In this document: positions 8,307-16,626 of the stretch, piece by piece
Layout of the letters: every line of letters starts with the position of its first letter
Position numbering within the stretch: position 1 is the first letter of the stretch
Assembly (NCBI GenBank): GCA_024636345.1
Contig: JAGXHG010000017.1
Coordinates: 1-64,000 of the forward strand
Length of the DNA: 64,000 nt
Direction: 5' to 3'
Origin: Desulfobulbaceae bacterium
GTDB taxonomy: Bacteria > Desulfobacterota > Desulfobulbia > Desulfobulbales > Desulfocapsaceae
Program-made: the position numbers and the translations under genes
Notes under the pieces: model-generated
Told to the model about the DNA's origin: nothing
Database searches by the model: none
The model's input: only the letters and a program-made list of their open reading frames with translations

Positions 8307-8345
8307 AAGGTTCACCCAACGTTCTTAGTTGGGTGAACCTTTTTT
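8307..8345 (+). terminator. Intrinsic terminator after the ZraP-like gene
   Basis: AAGGTTCACCCAAC and GTTGGGTGAACCTT form a perfect 14-bp stem with a seven-base loop, followed by a T tract. It closes the ZraP-like transcription unit about 30 bases after the stop codon. Confidence 0.9.
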
Positions 8346-8474
8346 TATGGATGCAGTGATAAATGTGTACCATATGATGTATTCTTTCGTTTTACTTTAT
8401 CCAATATGCGGTATGTTCTTCTTTTATCTAGTTGACAAAACCCTGTTCGTTCATTAAGAATGATAGAATAATTT

Positions 8475-8648
8475 CAGGTGTCCGTTGCAGGACAGTAAAA
8501 GGGAACTTCGTGTAAATCGAAGATGGGCCCGCCGCTGTGACCGGGGACGAATCATGCAATTGAGTCACTGTCTGCTTTCGGGAGTAACCGAAAATGATGG
8601 GAAGGCGCATGAGGAGAATGATCCGGAAGTCAGAAGACCTGCCTGAAA
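8475..8648 (+). ncRNA. Cobalamin riboswitch aptamer
   Basis: The conserved elements occur in the right order: AAAAGGGAA, then GGGCCCGCCGCTGTGACCGG (B12-box-like), GTCACTG, GGGAAGG, and GGAAGTCAGAAGACCTGCC. These mark the core of cobalamin-sensing RNA, which represses downstream genes when adenosylcobalamin or a related corrinoid is bound. It lies between the terminator of the ZraP-like gene and the 38-residue ORF at 8846. A terminator-like hairpin follows at 8739-8808. Confidence 0.92.
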
Positions 8649-8738
8649 AATCAGTAAGTTTCTTTTTGAACCTAGCTGATATGTTGCCGTCGTGGATTAT
8701 CGGTAACTGTATGTGATCTTGTGGATATAAAGGGACAT

Positions 8739-8808
8739 CCCCAGGTCGATAACTTTGATGGATTCGTGTTGTTACAGAATCATCAACTCTTCGGTTTGGG
8801 GTTTTTTT
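8739..8808 (+). terminator. Riboswitch expression-platform terminator
   Basis: CCCCA and TGGGG close a long imperfect stem that includes TTGAT/ATCAA and ATTC/GAAT pairs, followed by seven T. Its position between the aptamer and the ribosome binding site at 8835-8840 suggests control by premature termination. Confidence 0.7.
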
Positions 8809-8845
8809 GTGCCTCGACCTTCATTTCCTTTACAAGGAGGTTCAA

Positions 8846-8962
8846 ATGATTCTACAAGAACGGGTGATGGTCAAGATGATGCTTTTCTCGATTAAAGACT
8901 GGGACAGCTTTCAGCGTGTCATGCGCTCCTGGCGACGGGGAGGGATGATGCTGATGGTGTAA
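8846..8962 (+). CDS. 38-residue methionine-rich peptide under cobalamin riboswitch control
   Basis: This ORF is too short for the track. AAGGAGG lies five bases before the ATG and the frame runs 38 codons to TAA. The peptide starts MILQERVMVKMMLFSIKDW and ends RRGGMMLMV; eight of 38 residues are Met, and Arg/Lys residues give it a positive charge. A bidirectional terminator follows 21 bases after the stop, so it is the only plus-strand gene of the riboswitch transcript. I recognise no family. It could be a regulatory leader peptide, a small effector protein, or the remnant of a longer corrinoid-related gene; the ideal ribosome binding site favours real translation. Confidence 0.65.
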   Translation: MILQERVMVKMMLFSIKDWDSFQRVMRSWRRGGMMLMV

Positions 8963-8983
8963 CAAACAGGGGCAGGAATAATA

Positions 8984-9029
8984 AAATAAAAAAGGGCAAC
9001 CCTAGTGACGGGTTGCCCTTTTTTATTTT
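8984..9029. terminator. Bidirectional intrinsic terminator
   Basis: AAAATAAAAAAGGGCAACCC and GGGTTGCCCTTTTTTATTTT form a perfect 20-bp stem with a six-base loop, A-rich on one side and T-rich on the other. It serves both the 38-residue ORF on the plus strand and the FeS/NrfD/cytochrome operon on the minus strand, which converge here. Confidence 0.93.
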
Positions 9030-9049
9030 ATACAATGGAAGAAACGGGA

Positions 9050-9874
9050 TCAGCTCTTGGCAGGATCAGAATATTTGAATTTCTGTCCTTTTAATATGTT
9101 ATCTACTGATTCCATATTACCCTTCATGTAAAAAATATTTGGTTTTGTGCCATCTTCAGGCCTGAGTACCCAAACGGTTTCTTCCAGCTGGTGAACCAGT
9201 TTGAAGACGATGTTCTCAGGATCAGTCATATTGCCAAAGGTACGGGCGTCGGTAGGACAGGCGGCGGAACAGCTGGTCTGCGTTTCACCTTTGGAGAGGC
9301 GTTCTTCCCAACAGAAGTCACATTTATCAATGGCATGTCTTGCTGCGCTGAAATAGCGTGCATCATAAGGACAGGCTAGCATGCATGTCTTACATCCGAT
9401 GCATTTTTTGCTCTCCATACGGACGATACCGGTGACCGGGTCCTTATAGGTCGCCTTGGTAGGACATGCCCTGACGCAGGGGGCATCGTTGCAGTGGTTA
9501 CAGAGGACAGGAATGAATTCTACCTTCTTGTCCAGTTGCCCCTCGTACTTTCTAGTAAGAATACGGGTTCTGTAACCATATTCCGGAACATGATTAGTCT
9601 TGTTGCAAGCATCCACGCATTTTTCACAGTCAATGCAGAGAGATTGACGGATGACCATACTGTAATGTGGATTGTATGGATATTTTTCCACGAAATCAGA
9701 GCCCTCAGAGGCATGGGCGACTCCATAGGTGGAAGAGAGAGAGAGTATCTTGCCGCTGGCATAAACACCGGTAATGGCAAAGCCCAGTTTCAGAAAGTTG
9801 CGCCTTTCTTTGACGGTTACCGATTCGGTCCCCTCATTTTTCAACTTGTTTAAATCTATTTTAGGAAAATTCAT
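9050..9874 (-). CDS. Tat-exported four-cluster ferredoxin-type subunit (NrfC/DmsB/HybA family)
   Basis: This protein of about 274 residues transfers electrons in the periplasm. ERRNFLKLGF near residue 23 is a twin-arginine signal, followed by a hydrophobic stretch. Four cysteine groups follow: CIDCEKCVDAC, CNHCNDAPCVRACP, CIGCKTCMLACP and CDFCWEERLSKGETQTSCSAACP, the standard four [4Fe-4S] arrangement. It is the last gene of a three-gene operon after the hexaheme cytochrome and NrfD, whose products it should link. The ORF track starts at a TTG (9892); the ATG at 9874 has AAAGGA about ten bases upstream and is preferred. Confidence 0.88.
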   Translation of the reverse strand: MNFPKIDLNKLKNEGTESVTVKERRNFLKLGFAITGVYASGKILSLSSTYGVAHASEGSDFVEKYPYNPHYSMVIRQSLCIDCEKCVDACNKTNHVPEYGYRTRILTRKYEGQLDKKVEFIPVLCNHCNDAPCVRACPTKATYKDPVTGIVRMESKKCIGCKTCMLACPYDARYFSAARHAIDKCDFCWEERLSKGETQTSCSAACPTDARTFGNMTDPENIVFKLVHQLEETVWVLRPEDGTKPNIFYMKGNMESVDNILKGQKFKYSDPAKS

Positions 9875-9912
9875 AGTATTCGTTCCTTTCAAAGGTATCA
9901 GGCAAGTACCTG

Positions 9913-11220
9913 CTAGTACCAGATTTTATGGTGACGCTTCATGGCTTCTTCCTCGGTCTCGCCTTCCTCCATAAAATGGATGGCTCCACAACCAGGACAG
10001 ATATATCCGCCTTCTGGTACGATCTCGTGTTTCTCAAGCTGATGACCGTTGAGCATCTTTTCTCCGGCAAAATAGGCGAAGCAGATAACAGAAAGGCCAA
10101 AAAGAGCTGCCATGATCTCATGGAATGACGGCGTGTATTTGATGAGGTCACGTGCCTCTTCGACGCCAAGCGCGTGATATACAGGGACCATCTGGCCTGG
10201 GATCACAATATCGTAACGCATGAAAAAGATGCCAATCATCATGAGGCCGGTGGCCCACATGATCATGGGGAAATTGTTCCCCCGTGAACGAATAAGAAGG
10301 AACAAGGGAAGAACCATGCCGAGGAAGACTTCAAAACACCAGAAATTGATGGCGTAATCCCCGGTTACCATGGACATGATGACAATGGATTTTTCGTGAG
10401 AAACTATACCGGTTACGATTTTCCAGATGGTGAAAAAAATGATGGTGGATATCAGGAAAATGGTGACCTGACAGATGGCCTTCATAGCGCGTTCCATGCG
10501 CTGATTCATGATCTCCGGGTTGATTCTCGCAGCCAGGGTGGTGACAAACATTATGGCGCAGCCGCCTGACATGGCCGCGGAGAAGATAAAATAAATGGGC
10601 AGGTAGGGGCCATACCAGAATGGGCGGCCATGCAGCATTCCAAAAACAGCGCCCAAGTTACTATGGGCGGCAATACCGACTATTAGTCCAAAAAATCCCA
10701 TCAGTCTGGAAAGACTATGGTTCTGCTCAAGCAGAAAATAATACTCGATAATCATGAAGACCAGATAAGCCCCATACAGGGTTCCCATCCACCACATGTT
10801 TGAGCTCAGGTTGGGGGAGATAACATTATAAATAGCCATCCTGAATGGATTTTCAATGTCGAAGAAAATGATGCAGAAACCGCCAAGCATAAATATAATG
10901 GACATGAAAACCGCACGTTTGGCAATGGGCATAAAAGCCTCACCGCCGAAAACATGGCCAATGGAAGAAATGATACACAGTCCGGTGGAGGTTACGACAC
11001 AAAAAACATAGGCTGAAATGAGTATGCCCCAGGAGATTTCACGGCTTACACCATAGACATGATGATACCCGACAACCATTCCGTGCAGTCCCACTGCCGC
11101 TCCAGCCACAGCAAGGAGGGCAAAAGCTCCCATGAGCATGAGATAGCCCGGGCTTGCTTTTTTCAGGGCATCAACGCCATGATAGCCCCATCTCTTTGAA
11201 ATATTAACCATAATTTCCAT
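9913..11220 (-). CDS. NrfD-family quinone-interacting membrane subunit with C-terminal CPGC tail
   Basis: This 435-residue integral membrane protein has about ten spans and the overall layout of NrfD/PsrC/QrcD subunits, which exchange electrons with the menaquinone pool without a bound cofactor. The C-terminal 35 residues are unusual: a soluble tail with ICPGCGAIHF followed by His and acidic residues, which looks like a small metal-binding knuckle. AAGGTGA lies before the ATG. The gene sits between a hexaheme cytochrome and a four-cluster ferredoxin, so the three products likely form a quinone/periplasmic-cytochrome oxidoreductase resembling Qrc or Cbc-type complexes. No molybdopterin subunit is adjacent. 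Confidence 0.87.
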   Translation of the reverse strand: MEIMVNISKRWGYHGVDALKKASPGYLMLMGAFALLAVAGAAVGLHGMVVGYHHVYGVSREISWGILISAYVFCVVTSTGLCIISSIGHVFGGEAFMPIAKRAVFMSIIFMLGGFCIIFFDIENPFRMAIYNVISPNLSSNMWWMGTLYGAYLVFMIIEYYFLLEQNHSLSRLMGFFGLIVGIAAHSNLGAVFGMLHGRPFWYGPYLPIYFIFSAAMSGGCAIMFVTTLAARINPEIMNQRMERAMKAICQVTIFLISTIIFFTIWKIVTGIVSHEKSIVIMSMVTGDYAINFWCFEVFLGMVLPLFLLIRSRGNNFPMIMWATGLMMIGIFFMRYDIVIPGQMVPVYHALGVEEARDLIKYTPSFHEIMAALFGLSVICFAYFAGEKMLNGHQLEKHEIVPEGGYICPGCGAIHFMEEGETEEEAMKRHHKIWY

Positions 11221-11299
11221 TATCTGTTCACCTTATTAAGTAATATTTTAGAATAATCGTAACTGCTCAGATCTCAATCTTCACGTGTTATGGATGTTC

Positions 11300-12007
11300 T
11301 TAGTGTTTACTTTCGCCGTGTTCTTTATTTTTCTGCTCCCCCCCTTGCAGGGAGTCGTACCCTTTGACACCTATATGACAGACGGTACAGCGAGTCAGGT
11401 AGCCAAATGCCTTAGAGGAATCGTGGCATGTGCCGCAGTATTTATTGTGGAGTTTTTCCAGGTATTCCCTCTTGTTTTCTGAACCAGTGTTGGACTGTTC
11501 TGCCTCTTCGATGGCCCCTTTTTTCATGGCAAAAACGTCTTTGTGGCATGTCTCACAGGCCAATCCGCCTTTGTTAAGATGGATGGAGTGCTCAAAAGAG
11601 ACTGCTTTCACTGGATAGGTAAAGATGATTGGAGTTTCGGGGGCTGAATGGCAGGAACCGCATTGGCTTGCAGCATCAAAGGCAGTGTTGCCATCATGGC
11701 AAGTACCGCAATATTTTCCTGCTTTAAAGGATGTCATGGTGAAATCGCCTTCTTTTTCAGTGGCGCCCTGTTCCATGGCAAATATTTCGTCATGGCAGGC
11801 GTCGCATGCAAGGCCGGCGTCCATGGTATGGGTTTTATGGGTGAACGTGGCCTTCGTCGGGGTGGTCCAGACAATTGGTTCCTCCGGGCCAAATTGGTCA
11901 GCATCGTATGCTTCTTCTGCCATGCTGGTATTTGCCAGAAGGAGAGATGCAGCCAGGAATGCCGTTAAGGCCAGTAAACTTACAGTTGACGCTTTGTTTG
12001 TGTTCAT
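11300..12007 (-). CDS. Periplasmic hexaheme cytochrome c (two c7-type triheme repeats)
   Basis: This 235-residue protein has an N-terminal signal peptide ending near SMAEE. Six CxxCH motifs are visible: CDACH, CGTCH, CGSCH, then CETCH, CGTCH, CTVCH. They fall into two similar triheme halves, each preceded by an F-x-H-x-x-H element (FTHKTH, FEHSIH) that supplies axial His, so the protein arose by duplication of a triheme c7 unit. It is probably the electron-exchange partner of the NrfD complex encoded downstream and would connect it to the periplasmic cytochrome pool. AGGAG precedes the ATG. QrcA of sulfate reducers is also hexaheme, but no QrcB partner is present here. Confidence 0.9.
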   Translation of the reverse strand: MNTNKASTVSLLALTAFLAASLLLANTSMAEEAYDADQFGPEEPIVWTTPTKATFTHKTHTMDAGLACDACHDEIFAMEQGATEKEGDFTMTSFKAGKYCGTCHDGNTAFDAASQCGSCHSAPETPIIFTYPVKAVSFEHSIHLNKGGLACETCHKDVFAMKKGAIEEAEQSNTGSENKREYLEKLHNKYCGTCHDSSKAFGYLTRCTVCHIGVKGYDSLQGGEQKNKEHGESKH

Positions 12008-12431
12008 TGATGTGCTCCTGCCTCTTTTTATCTGTTAGCTGTTGTGGCTGGAATGATTCAGTGGCACCGATTATTCGGGAGCTGCTGAATCATTTTGCCA
12101 GATTCAATGGGCTTAAATAAACTTGTCAGTATGCTGTTAGATCTATTCCAAGTGGAATGCAACCTGCCTTCTTAGAGAATTCGAAAATAAAGAAACAGGT
12201 GTCAAGCAATTAAACGGCACAAGATAAACAACTGTAAAGGGATTAAGCAATAGAAAAATGCACAAAAAGAATTATGACCTTAGGCGGCTTATAACAATTC
12301 TGTGTTAAATAGTTAGTTTTTTTAAGGGGTTATGAAATAAGTGCTTTTGAGAAAAACATCCATATATTGTATTTGCACAAAACAAAAAAAGGTGCGTGCT
12401 GGTACTGTCTCGTTATCTGCATGTTTATACA
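12008..12431. other. AT-rich intergenic region, nothing recognised
   Basis: About 420 bases lie upstream of the cytochrome operon and downstream of the FtsH/pseudokinase pair. Apart from a small GAATC/GATTC dyad near 12088-12106 I see no gene, repeat or sigma-54 site; it should contain the cytochrome operon promoter. Confidence 0.5.
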
Positions 12432-13337
12432 CTATATTTTTTTCAATATAGCAGCGATACGTTCCCCTGCTGAAATTATTTTTTCCAGGATATCATTTTC
12501 TTCAACAGTTACTGTGGTTTCCTGAAAAGAGTCAGAGAGTAATTGTGCATAATTAATGATACCATTGGAGAGGTTGGTGCCTTCGTTAATAATGGCTGCC
12601 AGCTTTTCGTCATGTTTTTTTGGAGAGGCATCCTCCCCGTTTTCAGATTGGGGGTGTTGCAGTAATTTGTTGACGGTATCTGTCAACTCTGTGATCTCGG
12701 TGCAGCTCTCAGAGCTATAGGTGAAACCATTAACGAGAATGTCTTCATCTCTTGCCTGTTCGGAGAGGCGGATCAGGGGAAGTACGGTTTTTTGGTAGAG
12801 AAGAATCAGATAAAAACTGATAATACAAATGATGGTGCCAAGGGCGCCAATCATGATTGTTTGAAAATGGACAACTTTGGCTCGCATCTGACTGACAATG
12901 ATTCGGTCAAACTGCAGAAGGTAATCAGCCAGTTGTCGCATCTGGCGCTGCAGATTGAGGCTGTGGGCTATCTTATCTCCAGCCGCGACAATATTCTTTG
13001 ATGAAATGGCAAGGCCGGAAAGGTCAACCTGCTTGGCCATGTCGAGTTTATATTCAGCTGGAATGAGCTCGCTTTCCTGTAAACGAACAAGGGATGAATT
13101 CAGATCTTTCAAATCTCTGGAGGAGGCAACCACCTTGTCCCAGTCATTTTCTATCAACGATGACGTAATCTGTTCACGCAGGGTGGTGAATTGAAAGATG
13201 AACTCCTCACTCTGGGTAATAATTTTATTATATTGTTCGGTGAGCTGGTATTGACGGAAACCAAGAAGCATCACAAAGGCAAGGAGGCAAGCAACGGAGA
13301 TAAAGGCCAGATAGCCTGATTTTTTTAAAGAATACAT
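12432..13337 (-). CDS. Membrane sensor-like protein with a truncated histidine-kinase dimerisation domain lacking the His
   Basis: This 301-residue protein has a membrane span at residues 8-27, a helical extracytoplasmic region to about 155, a second span at about 162-182 and a cytoplasmic tail. The tail carries NGIINYAQLLSDS and AGERIAAILKK, closely matching GIINFAQLLLDDS and EGERIASIIKN in the DHp domain of the kinase at 20224-21387. The phospho-accepting His of that kinase (AHEVNNP) corresponds to Asn here (INEGTNL), and the protein ends where the ATPase domain should begin. It cannot be an active kinase and may be a pseudo-sensor that dimerises with a real kinase. It overlaps the upstream ftsH stop by 13 bases. 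Confidence 0.75.
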   Translation of the reverse strand: MYSLKKSGYLAFISVACLLAFVMLLGFRQYQLTEQYNKIITQSEEFIFQFTTLREQITSSLIENDWDKVVASSRDLKDLNSSLVRLQESELIPAEYKLDMAKQVDLSGLAISSKNIVAAGDKIAHSLNLQRQMRQLADYLLQFDRIIVSQMRAKVVHFQTIMIGALGTIICIISFYLILLYQKTVLPLIRLSEQARDEDILVNGFTYSSESCTEITELTDTVNKLLQHPQSENGEDASPKKHDEKLAAIINEGTNLSNGIINYAQLLSDSFQETTVTVEENDILEKIISAGERIAAILKKI

Positions 13338-15229
13338 GGTGTCGTTTTTTTGATTTTACTGTGAATACAGCTTTGTGAGGCAGGGCAGGTGGTGCATTCG
13401 TTTTTGTCAGAAATGTCATCTGCTGCTTTTTTCTTTTCTGAACAGGCGAGAATAATATCGAATTCTTCATTGTCCAGGGTTTCTGCCTGAACCAGGATCC
13501 CTGCAAGATTTTTCAAGAGATAAAATTTCTGACTGAGAATAGCCATTGCATCTTCATAACAGGTTGCCAGCAGGGTCTTGATCTCATGGTCAATGGATCG
13601 CGCAGTTTCGTCGGCCATGGGCAGGCGTTGAGATGCGCCACCTAAAAATCCACTATCATCGATCATAAAGGCCTGCGCCCCTATGGTCTCATTCATTCCC
13701 CATTTACAGATCATATTTGTTGCGATCTCAGTTGCCTGGAGAATGTCACCCTGAGCGCCAGTGGAACGTTGGTCGAATGCGAGGTCTTCGGCAGCTCGGC
13801 CTCCCATCAGAATGGTGATTCTATCCTTTAAATAATGGTAAGAGTAAGCGTGTCTGTCGAATAAGGCGAGTTGCTGGGTTTGTCCCAAGGCCCTTCCTCG
13901 TGGAATGATGGTGATTTTATGAAGTGGGTCGGCATCAGGAAGGGATTTAGCGATAATGGCATGCCCGGCTTCATGGTAGGCAAGGATGTTACGATCCTTC
14001 TCGGTCATGATCATTCCTTTGCGTTCTACCCCCATCAGGAGTCGATCCCGAGCTAGTTCAAAGTCTGTATAGTCAACGGCCTTCTTTCCGCCTCTTGCTG
14101 CCATGAGGGCGGCCTCATTGACCAGATTGGCAAGCTCTGCTCCGGTAAATCCAGGGCAAGTCTGGGCAATCTGATGCAGGTCAAGGCCTGGGGACAGTTT
14201 AATTTTGGCTGCATGAATCTGGAGGATCTTCTGGCGTCCAATAATGTCAGGCGGCAGGATGTTTACCTGTCGATCAAAACGTCCCGGCCGGCGAAGGGCT
14301 GAGTCCAGGATATCGGGTCTGTTGGTGGCTGCCATGACCACAATATTGTCCGATGAACCAAACCCATCCATCTCAACAAGCAGTGCATTGAGGGTCTGAC
14401 TCCTTTCATCACTGCCGCTGGCAGACGATCCACTGCTGCGACTTCCCCCTACCGCATCAATTTCATCAATAAAGACGATGCAGGGGGCATTCCTTTTGGC
14501 CTCTTTGAATAGATCCCTTACACGTGAAGCGCCAACGCCGACAAACATTTCAACAAAATCAGAACCGCTGAAGCTGTAAAACGGCACTCCCGACTCGCCG
14601 GCAATGGCACGGGCGAGCAGGGTCTTGCCCGTGCCGGGAGGTCCCTGCAGTAAAACTCCTTTGGGGATGGTGGCGCCAACCTGGCTGAATTGGGTCGGGT
14701 TTTTCAGAAACGCAACAATCTCCTCGAGTTCTTCGAGAGCTTCAGGGATTCCGGCAACATCCTTGAAGGTCACAACCTTATGACCATCGTCGGGAAGAAT
14801 TAATTTGTCAGTGGCAAACTTGCTTTCTTTTTCATCTCTTTTTATTTTGCTTAGTGAAAGAACAATCACGAGTATGAGCAGGACAATATAGAGGAGGGCA
14901 AGACCCTGTAAAATGAGCTCGGATTGGTCTTTGTTGAAGATGATACGGATGTTTTTGTCTTTGAGTTCCTGAATAAGCTCTTCAGGATTGGGGACCATGG
15001 TAACATAGGTGAAACCGGGATTAGTGCTGGTCTCGCCGGCACGATGACTAATCACAACCCGGTTTCCAGTAAAGGTCATATCAGAGATATCGTGATGGCT
15101 GAGGCAATAGCGAAACTCGCTGTATGTTCTTTCCGGCAGGCGGTGTTCAATGCTCCAGGTAAGATAACAGGCGCCGGCAAAAATGGTGAAAAGAAAAAAG
15201 ACAAACAGGTTGCGTGCGAGAATTGCCAT
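13325..15229 (-). CDS. ftsH: FtsH-family membrane AAA+ zinc protease (paralogue with Cys-rich tail)
   Basis: This 634-residue ATP-dependent protease degrades membrane and regulatory proteins at the inner membrane. Spans lie at about residues 7-26 and 106-126, flanking a short periplasmic domain. GPPGTGKT (Walker A), FIDEIDAVG (Walker B), the FVGVG pore loop and the zinc motif HEAGH are all present. The C-terminus ends [15 protein letters not shown] and has five Cys, which is not typical of housekeeping FtsH. It is translationally coupled to the truncated sensor downstream and lies beyond the terminator of the small-peptide cassettes. It may be a specialised second FtsH; whether a canonical copy exists elsewhere cannot be seen. 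Confidence 0.92.
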   Translation of the reverse strand: MAILARNLFVFFLFTIFAGACYLTWSIEHRLPERTYSEFRYCLSHHDISDMTFTGNRVVISHRAGETSTNPGFTYVTMVPNPEELIQELKDKNIRIIFNKDQSELILQGLALLYIVLLILVIVLSLSKIKRDEKESKFATDKLILPDDGHKVVTFKDVAGIPEALEELEEIVAFLKNPTQFSQVGATIPKGVLLQGPPGTGKTLLARAIAGESGVPFYSFSGSDFVEMFVGVGASRVRDLFKEAKRNAPCIVFIDEIDAVGGSRSSGSSASGSDERSQTLNALLVEMDGFGSSDNIVVMAATNRPDILDSALRRPGRFDRQVNILPPDIIGRQKILQIHAAKIKLSPGLDLHQIAQTCPGFTGAELANLVNEAALMAARGGKKAVDYTDFELARDRLLMGVERKGMIMTEKDRNILAYHEAGHAIIAKSLPDADPLHKITIIPRGRALGQTQQLALFDRHAYSYHYLKDRITILMGGRAAEDLAFDQRSTGAQGDILQATEIATNMICKWGMNETIGAQAFMIDDSGFLGGASQRLPMADETARSIDHEIKTLLATCYEDAMAILSQKFYLLKNLAGILVQAETLDNEEFDIILACSEKKKAADDISDKNECTTCPASQSCIHSKIKKTTPCIL

Positions 15230-15568
15230 GATAATATTCCTAGAATAAACAGGCTTGATTATGTGGAAAATATTCTTTTCTACTGAGGAGGTGGCGGGTT
15301 AAGATCGGCGTGATTTATATTTCATATGGGTCTTTATTGTTGAGCCGTCATGTCCTGTCAATATAAGAACATACCACACAAAAAGCCAGGGAGATAGAGC
15401 TCCCTGGCTTTTTGTATTCGCTTCGCTCTGCTATTTATCCAAAAACTTCAAAATGTTTAGGTTGTACGACTGGTGGCTTTTCCTTGTCGGGACGGGATGT
15501 ACATACCAACAGCAGGATCTATGGCTTAAGCCAGACAGTTTTTGTGCTTCCTTGCCTGCAAAGATCGC
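15230..15568. other. Intergenic region holding the distal cassette 3' tail and terminator
   Basis: The region contains the terminator at 15381-15412 and a tail of about 150 bases after the 72-residue peptide gene. That tail is recognisably related to 17039-17188 (CAAAAACTTC and TGTTTTTGTGC are shared). No sigma-54-type site was found before ftsH, so ftsH probably has its own promoter here. Confidence 0.5.
15381..15412 (-). terminator. Terminator of the distal small-peptide cassette
   Basis: AAAAGCCAGGGAG and CTCCCTGGCTTTT form a perfect 13-bp stem with a T tract in both directions. The related hairpin at 16993-17038 closes the other cassette, showing that the terminator was copied along with the genes. 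Confidence 0.88.
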
Positions 15569-15787
15569 TTAGTTGCCAAATATAGCAGAGAACATGCTTT
15601 TAACGAGGGCAACAGGGCCGCCCCCGGAGGTCAAGGCGCTGAAGAGACAAATTATACTCCAGATTCCAACGGCTCCGGCAAAGGCAGCTGTAATAATGGT
15701 TCCAAGTTTGTAAAGTTCGCTGTCCGTACTGGCAGAGTCGTGGGCGGTTGCTTTGGTTTCTTCCTTGGTGTTTGCGGTATTTTTCAT
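15569..15787 (-). CDS. Small single-span membrane peptide, cassette 1 gene c
   Basis: This 72-residue protein has a charged, Thr/Lys-rich soluble N-terminus of about 28 residues, a hydrophobic span (IITAAFAGAVGIWSIICLFSA), then SGGGP and a short amphipathic C-terminus ending in GN. AAGGAATC precedes the ATG. It is the third gene of a minus-strand cassette and differs from the 17189-17407 copy mainly in the N-terminal region. All six cassette peptides share the layout soluble head, G-x-W in the span, SGGP, and a C-terminal helix ending in Gly. I recognise no family; a membrane-active, pore-forming or signalling peptide is possible. Confidence 0.8.
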   Translation of the reverse strand: MKNTANTKEETKATAHDSASTDSELYKLGTIITAAFAGAVGIWSIICLFSALTSGGGPVALVKSMFSAIFGN

Positions 15788-15860
15788 AATGAGATTCCTT
15801 TTGAGGGTGAAATGTCTAGTGATAAATCGATTACCTGAGGCGACTGGTTACCGTTGTGAA

Positions 15861-16073
15861 CTATCCGTTAATTGCTGTGAAAAGATTAGCTAAAAGGTCA
15901 ATCGGCCCACCACTGCTGACAGCTCCTGCAATCATGCTGGCAACAGCCCAGCACCCTATGATACCGGCGGTAATGCCAAGAGCAGTGATGCCTATCTTGG
16001 AGATTTCCGTGCTTACGTTGGTGGCTGCGAAGCTGGATGCACGACTTTTATCAATGCCGGGAAAGTTTTTCAT
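15861..16073 (-). CDS. Small single-span membrane peptide, cassette 1 gene b
   Basis: This 70-residue protein starts MKNFPGIDKSRAS, has the span ALGITAGIIGCWAVASMIAG, then SSGGPIDLLANLFTAING at the end. The ORF track gives a longer version from 16181; the ATG at 16073 with GGAG about nine bases upstream is better, and the paralogue at 17480-17692 has the same start context. It lies 73 bases downstream of gene a, in the same transcript from the sigma-54-type promoter at 16431-16446. Gly, Ala and Ile dominate the span, and the single Cys-Trp pair is conserved in the paralogue. Function unknown. Confidence 0.82.
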   Translation of the reverse strand: MKNFPGIDKSRASSFAATNVSTEISKIGITALGITAGIIGCWAVASMIAGAVSSGGPIDLLANLFTAING

Positions 16074-16146
16074 GGGAATCTCCATGGTGGTTTTTTTAGA
16101 GGCCGTTATGGGTAACCAATACGTTATTGAATCTTTCGTAAGTACT

Positions 16147-16356
16147 TTATCCCACAATCGCTTTGATATATTCTGTGGCAAGAGCTAAGGGGCCACCGCT
16201 GGCAATGACGCCTGCGGTCATACAGGCAACTGCCCAGCCGCCAATCAAAAGTGAGGTGATACCAACGACGGTGGCGCCGACTTTGTGCAGCTCAACGATG
16301 GCTTGGGTGTTCTCATTGGCGATGGCGCGGGTCTTGTTCTGTGTTGTTGTCTTCAT
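16147..16356 (-). CDS. Small single-span membrane peptide, cassette 1 gene a
   Basis: This 69-residue protein starts MKTTTQNKTRA, a polar and basic head, followed by a span (GITSLLIGGWAVACMTAGVIA), SGGP and a tail ending KAIVG. By eye it is about 85 percent identical to the copy at 17764-17973. AAGGGG precedes the ATG. It is the first gene of the cassette, with the predicted sigma-54 start site about 60 bases upstream. Conserved Cys-Met in the span and the SGGP turn are shared with genes b and, in weaker form, c. No export signal with a cleavage site is evident, so the span probably anchors it in the inner membrane. Confidence 0.82.
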   Translation of the reverse strand: MKTTTQNKTRAIANENTQAIVELHKVGATVVGITSLLIGGWAVACMTAGVIASGGPLALATEYIKAIVG

Positions 16357-16430
16357 GATGTCCCCTTGTATTTAAGGTTGAGATTAGTTTTGAATTTGTT
16401 TTATTGAGTTCTTGCGTTTGTTATCTTTAA

Positions 16431-16446
16431 TGCATGCATCGTGCCA
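16431..16446 (-). promoter_or_regulatory. Sigma-54-type promoter of cassette 1
   Basis: Read on the minus strand the site is TGGCACGATGCATGCA, matching TGGCAC-N5-TTGCA at all but one position. It lies about 75 bases before the first cassette gene. The equivalent site of cassette 2 (18047-18062) differs at only one base in the 16. Confidence 0.8.
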
Positions 16447-16569
16447 GACTTAATTACTTGTTTGGAAAGAAAACTTTTGTGCGTAATGACCTGTTATTCT
16501 GTTGAATTTTTTATGTATTGCCGCTGTCGTATGGCCGTGACAGAGATGCCGGCAGAAAAGCTGCTTTGT

Positions 16570-16626
16570 GTTGCTAAACTGTTGCTTTTAATGTCAAGTG
16601 TTGCATGAATGTTGCGAGTGTGTTGT
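16570..16626 (-). promoter_or_regulatory. Five-half-site GTTG(C) array, probable activator site of cassette 1
   Basis: GTTG units start at 16570, 16581, 16600, 16611 and 16622 on the plus strand, giving spacings of 11, 19, 11 and 11. The array at 18188-18244 has identical spacing. It lies about 125 bases upstream of the -24 element, where NtrC-type activators normally bind. Confidence 0.65.

Noticed and set aside
12300-12345. Possible fourth copy of the 50-bp element (AGGGGTTATGAAATAAG)
   Set aside because: Only one end resembles the element; no partner TTTCGTTAC end at the right distance.
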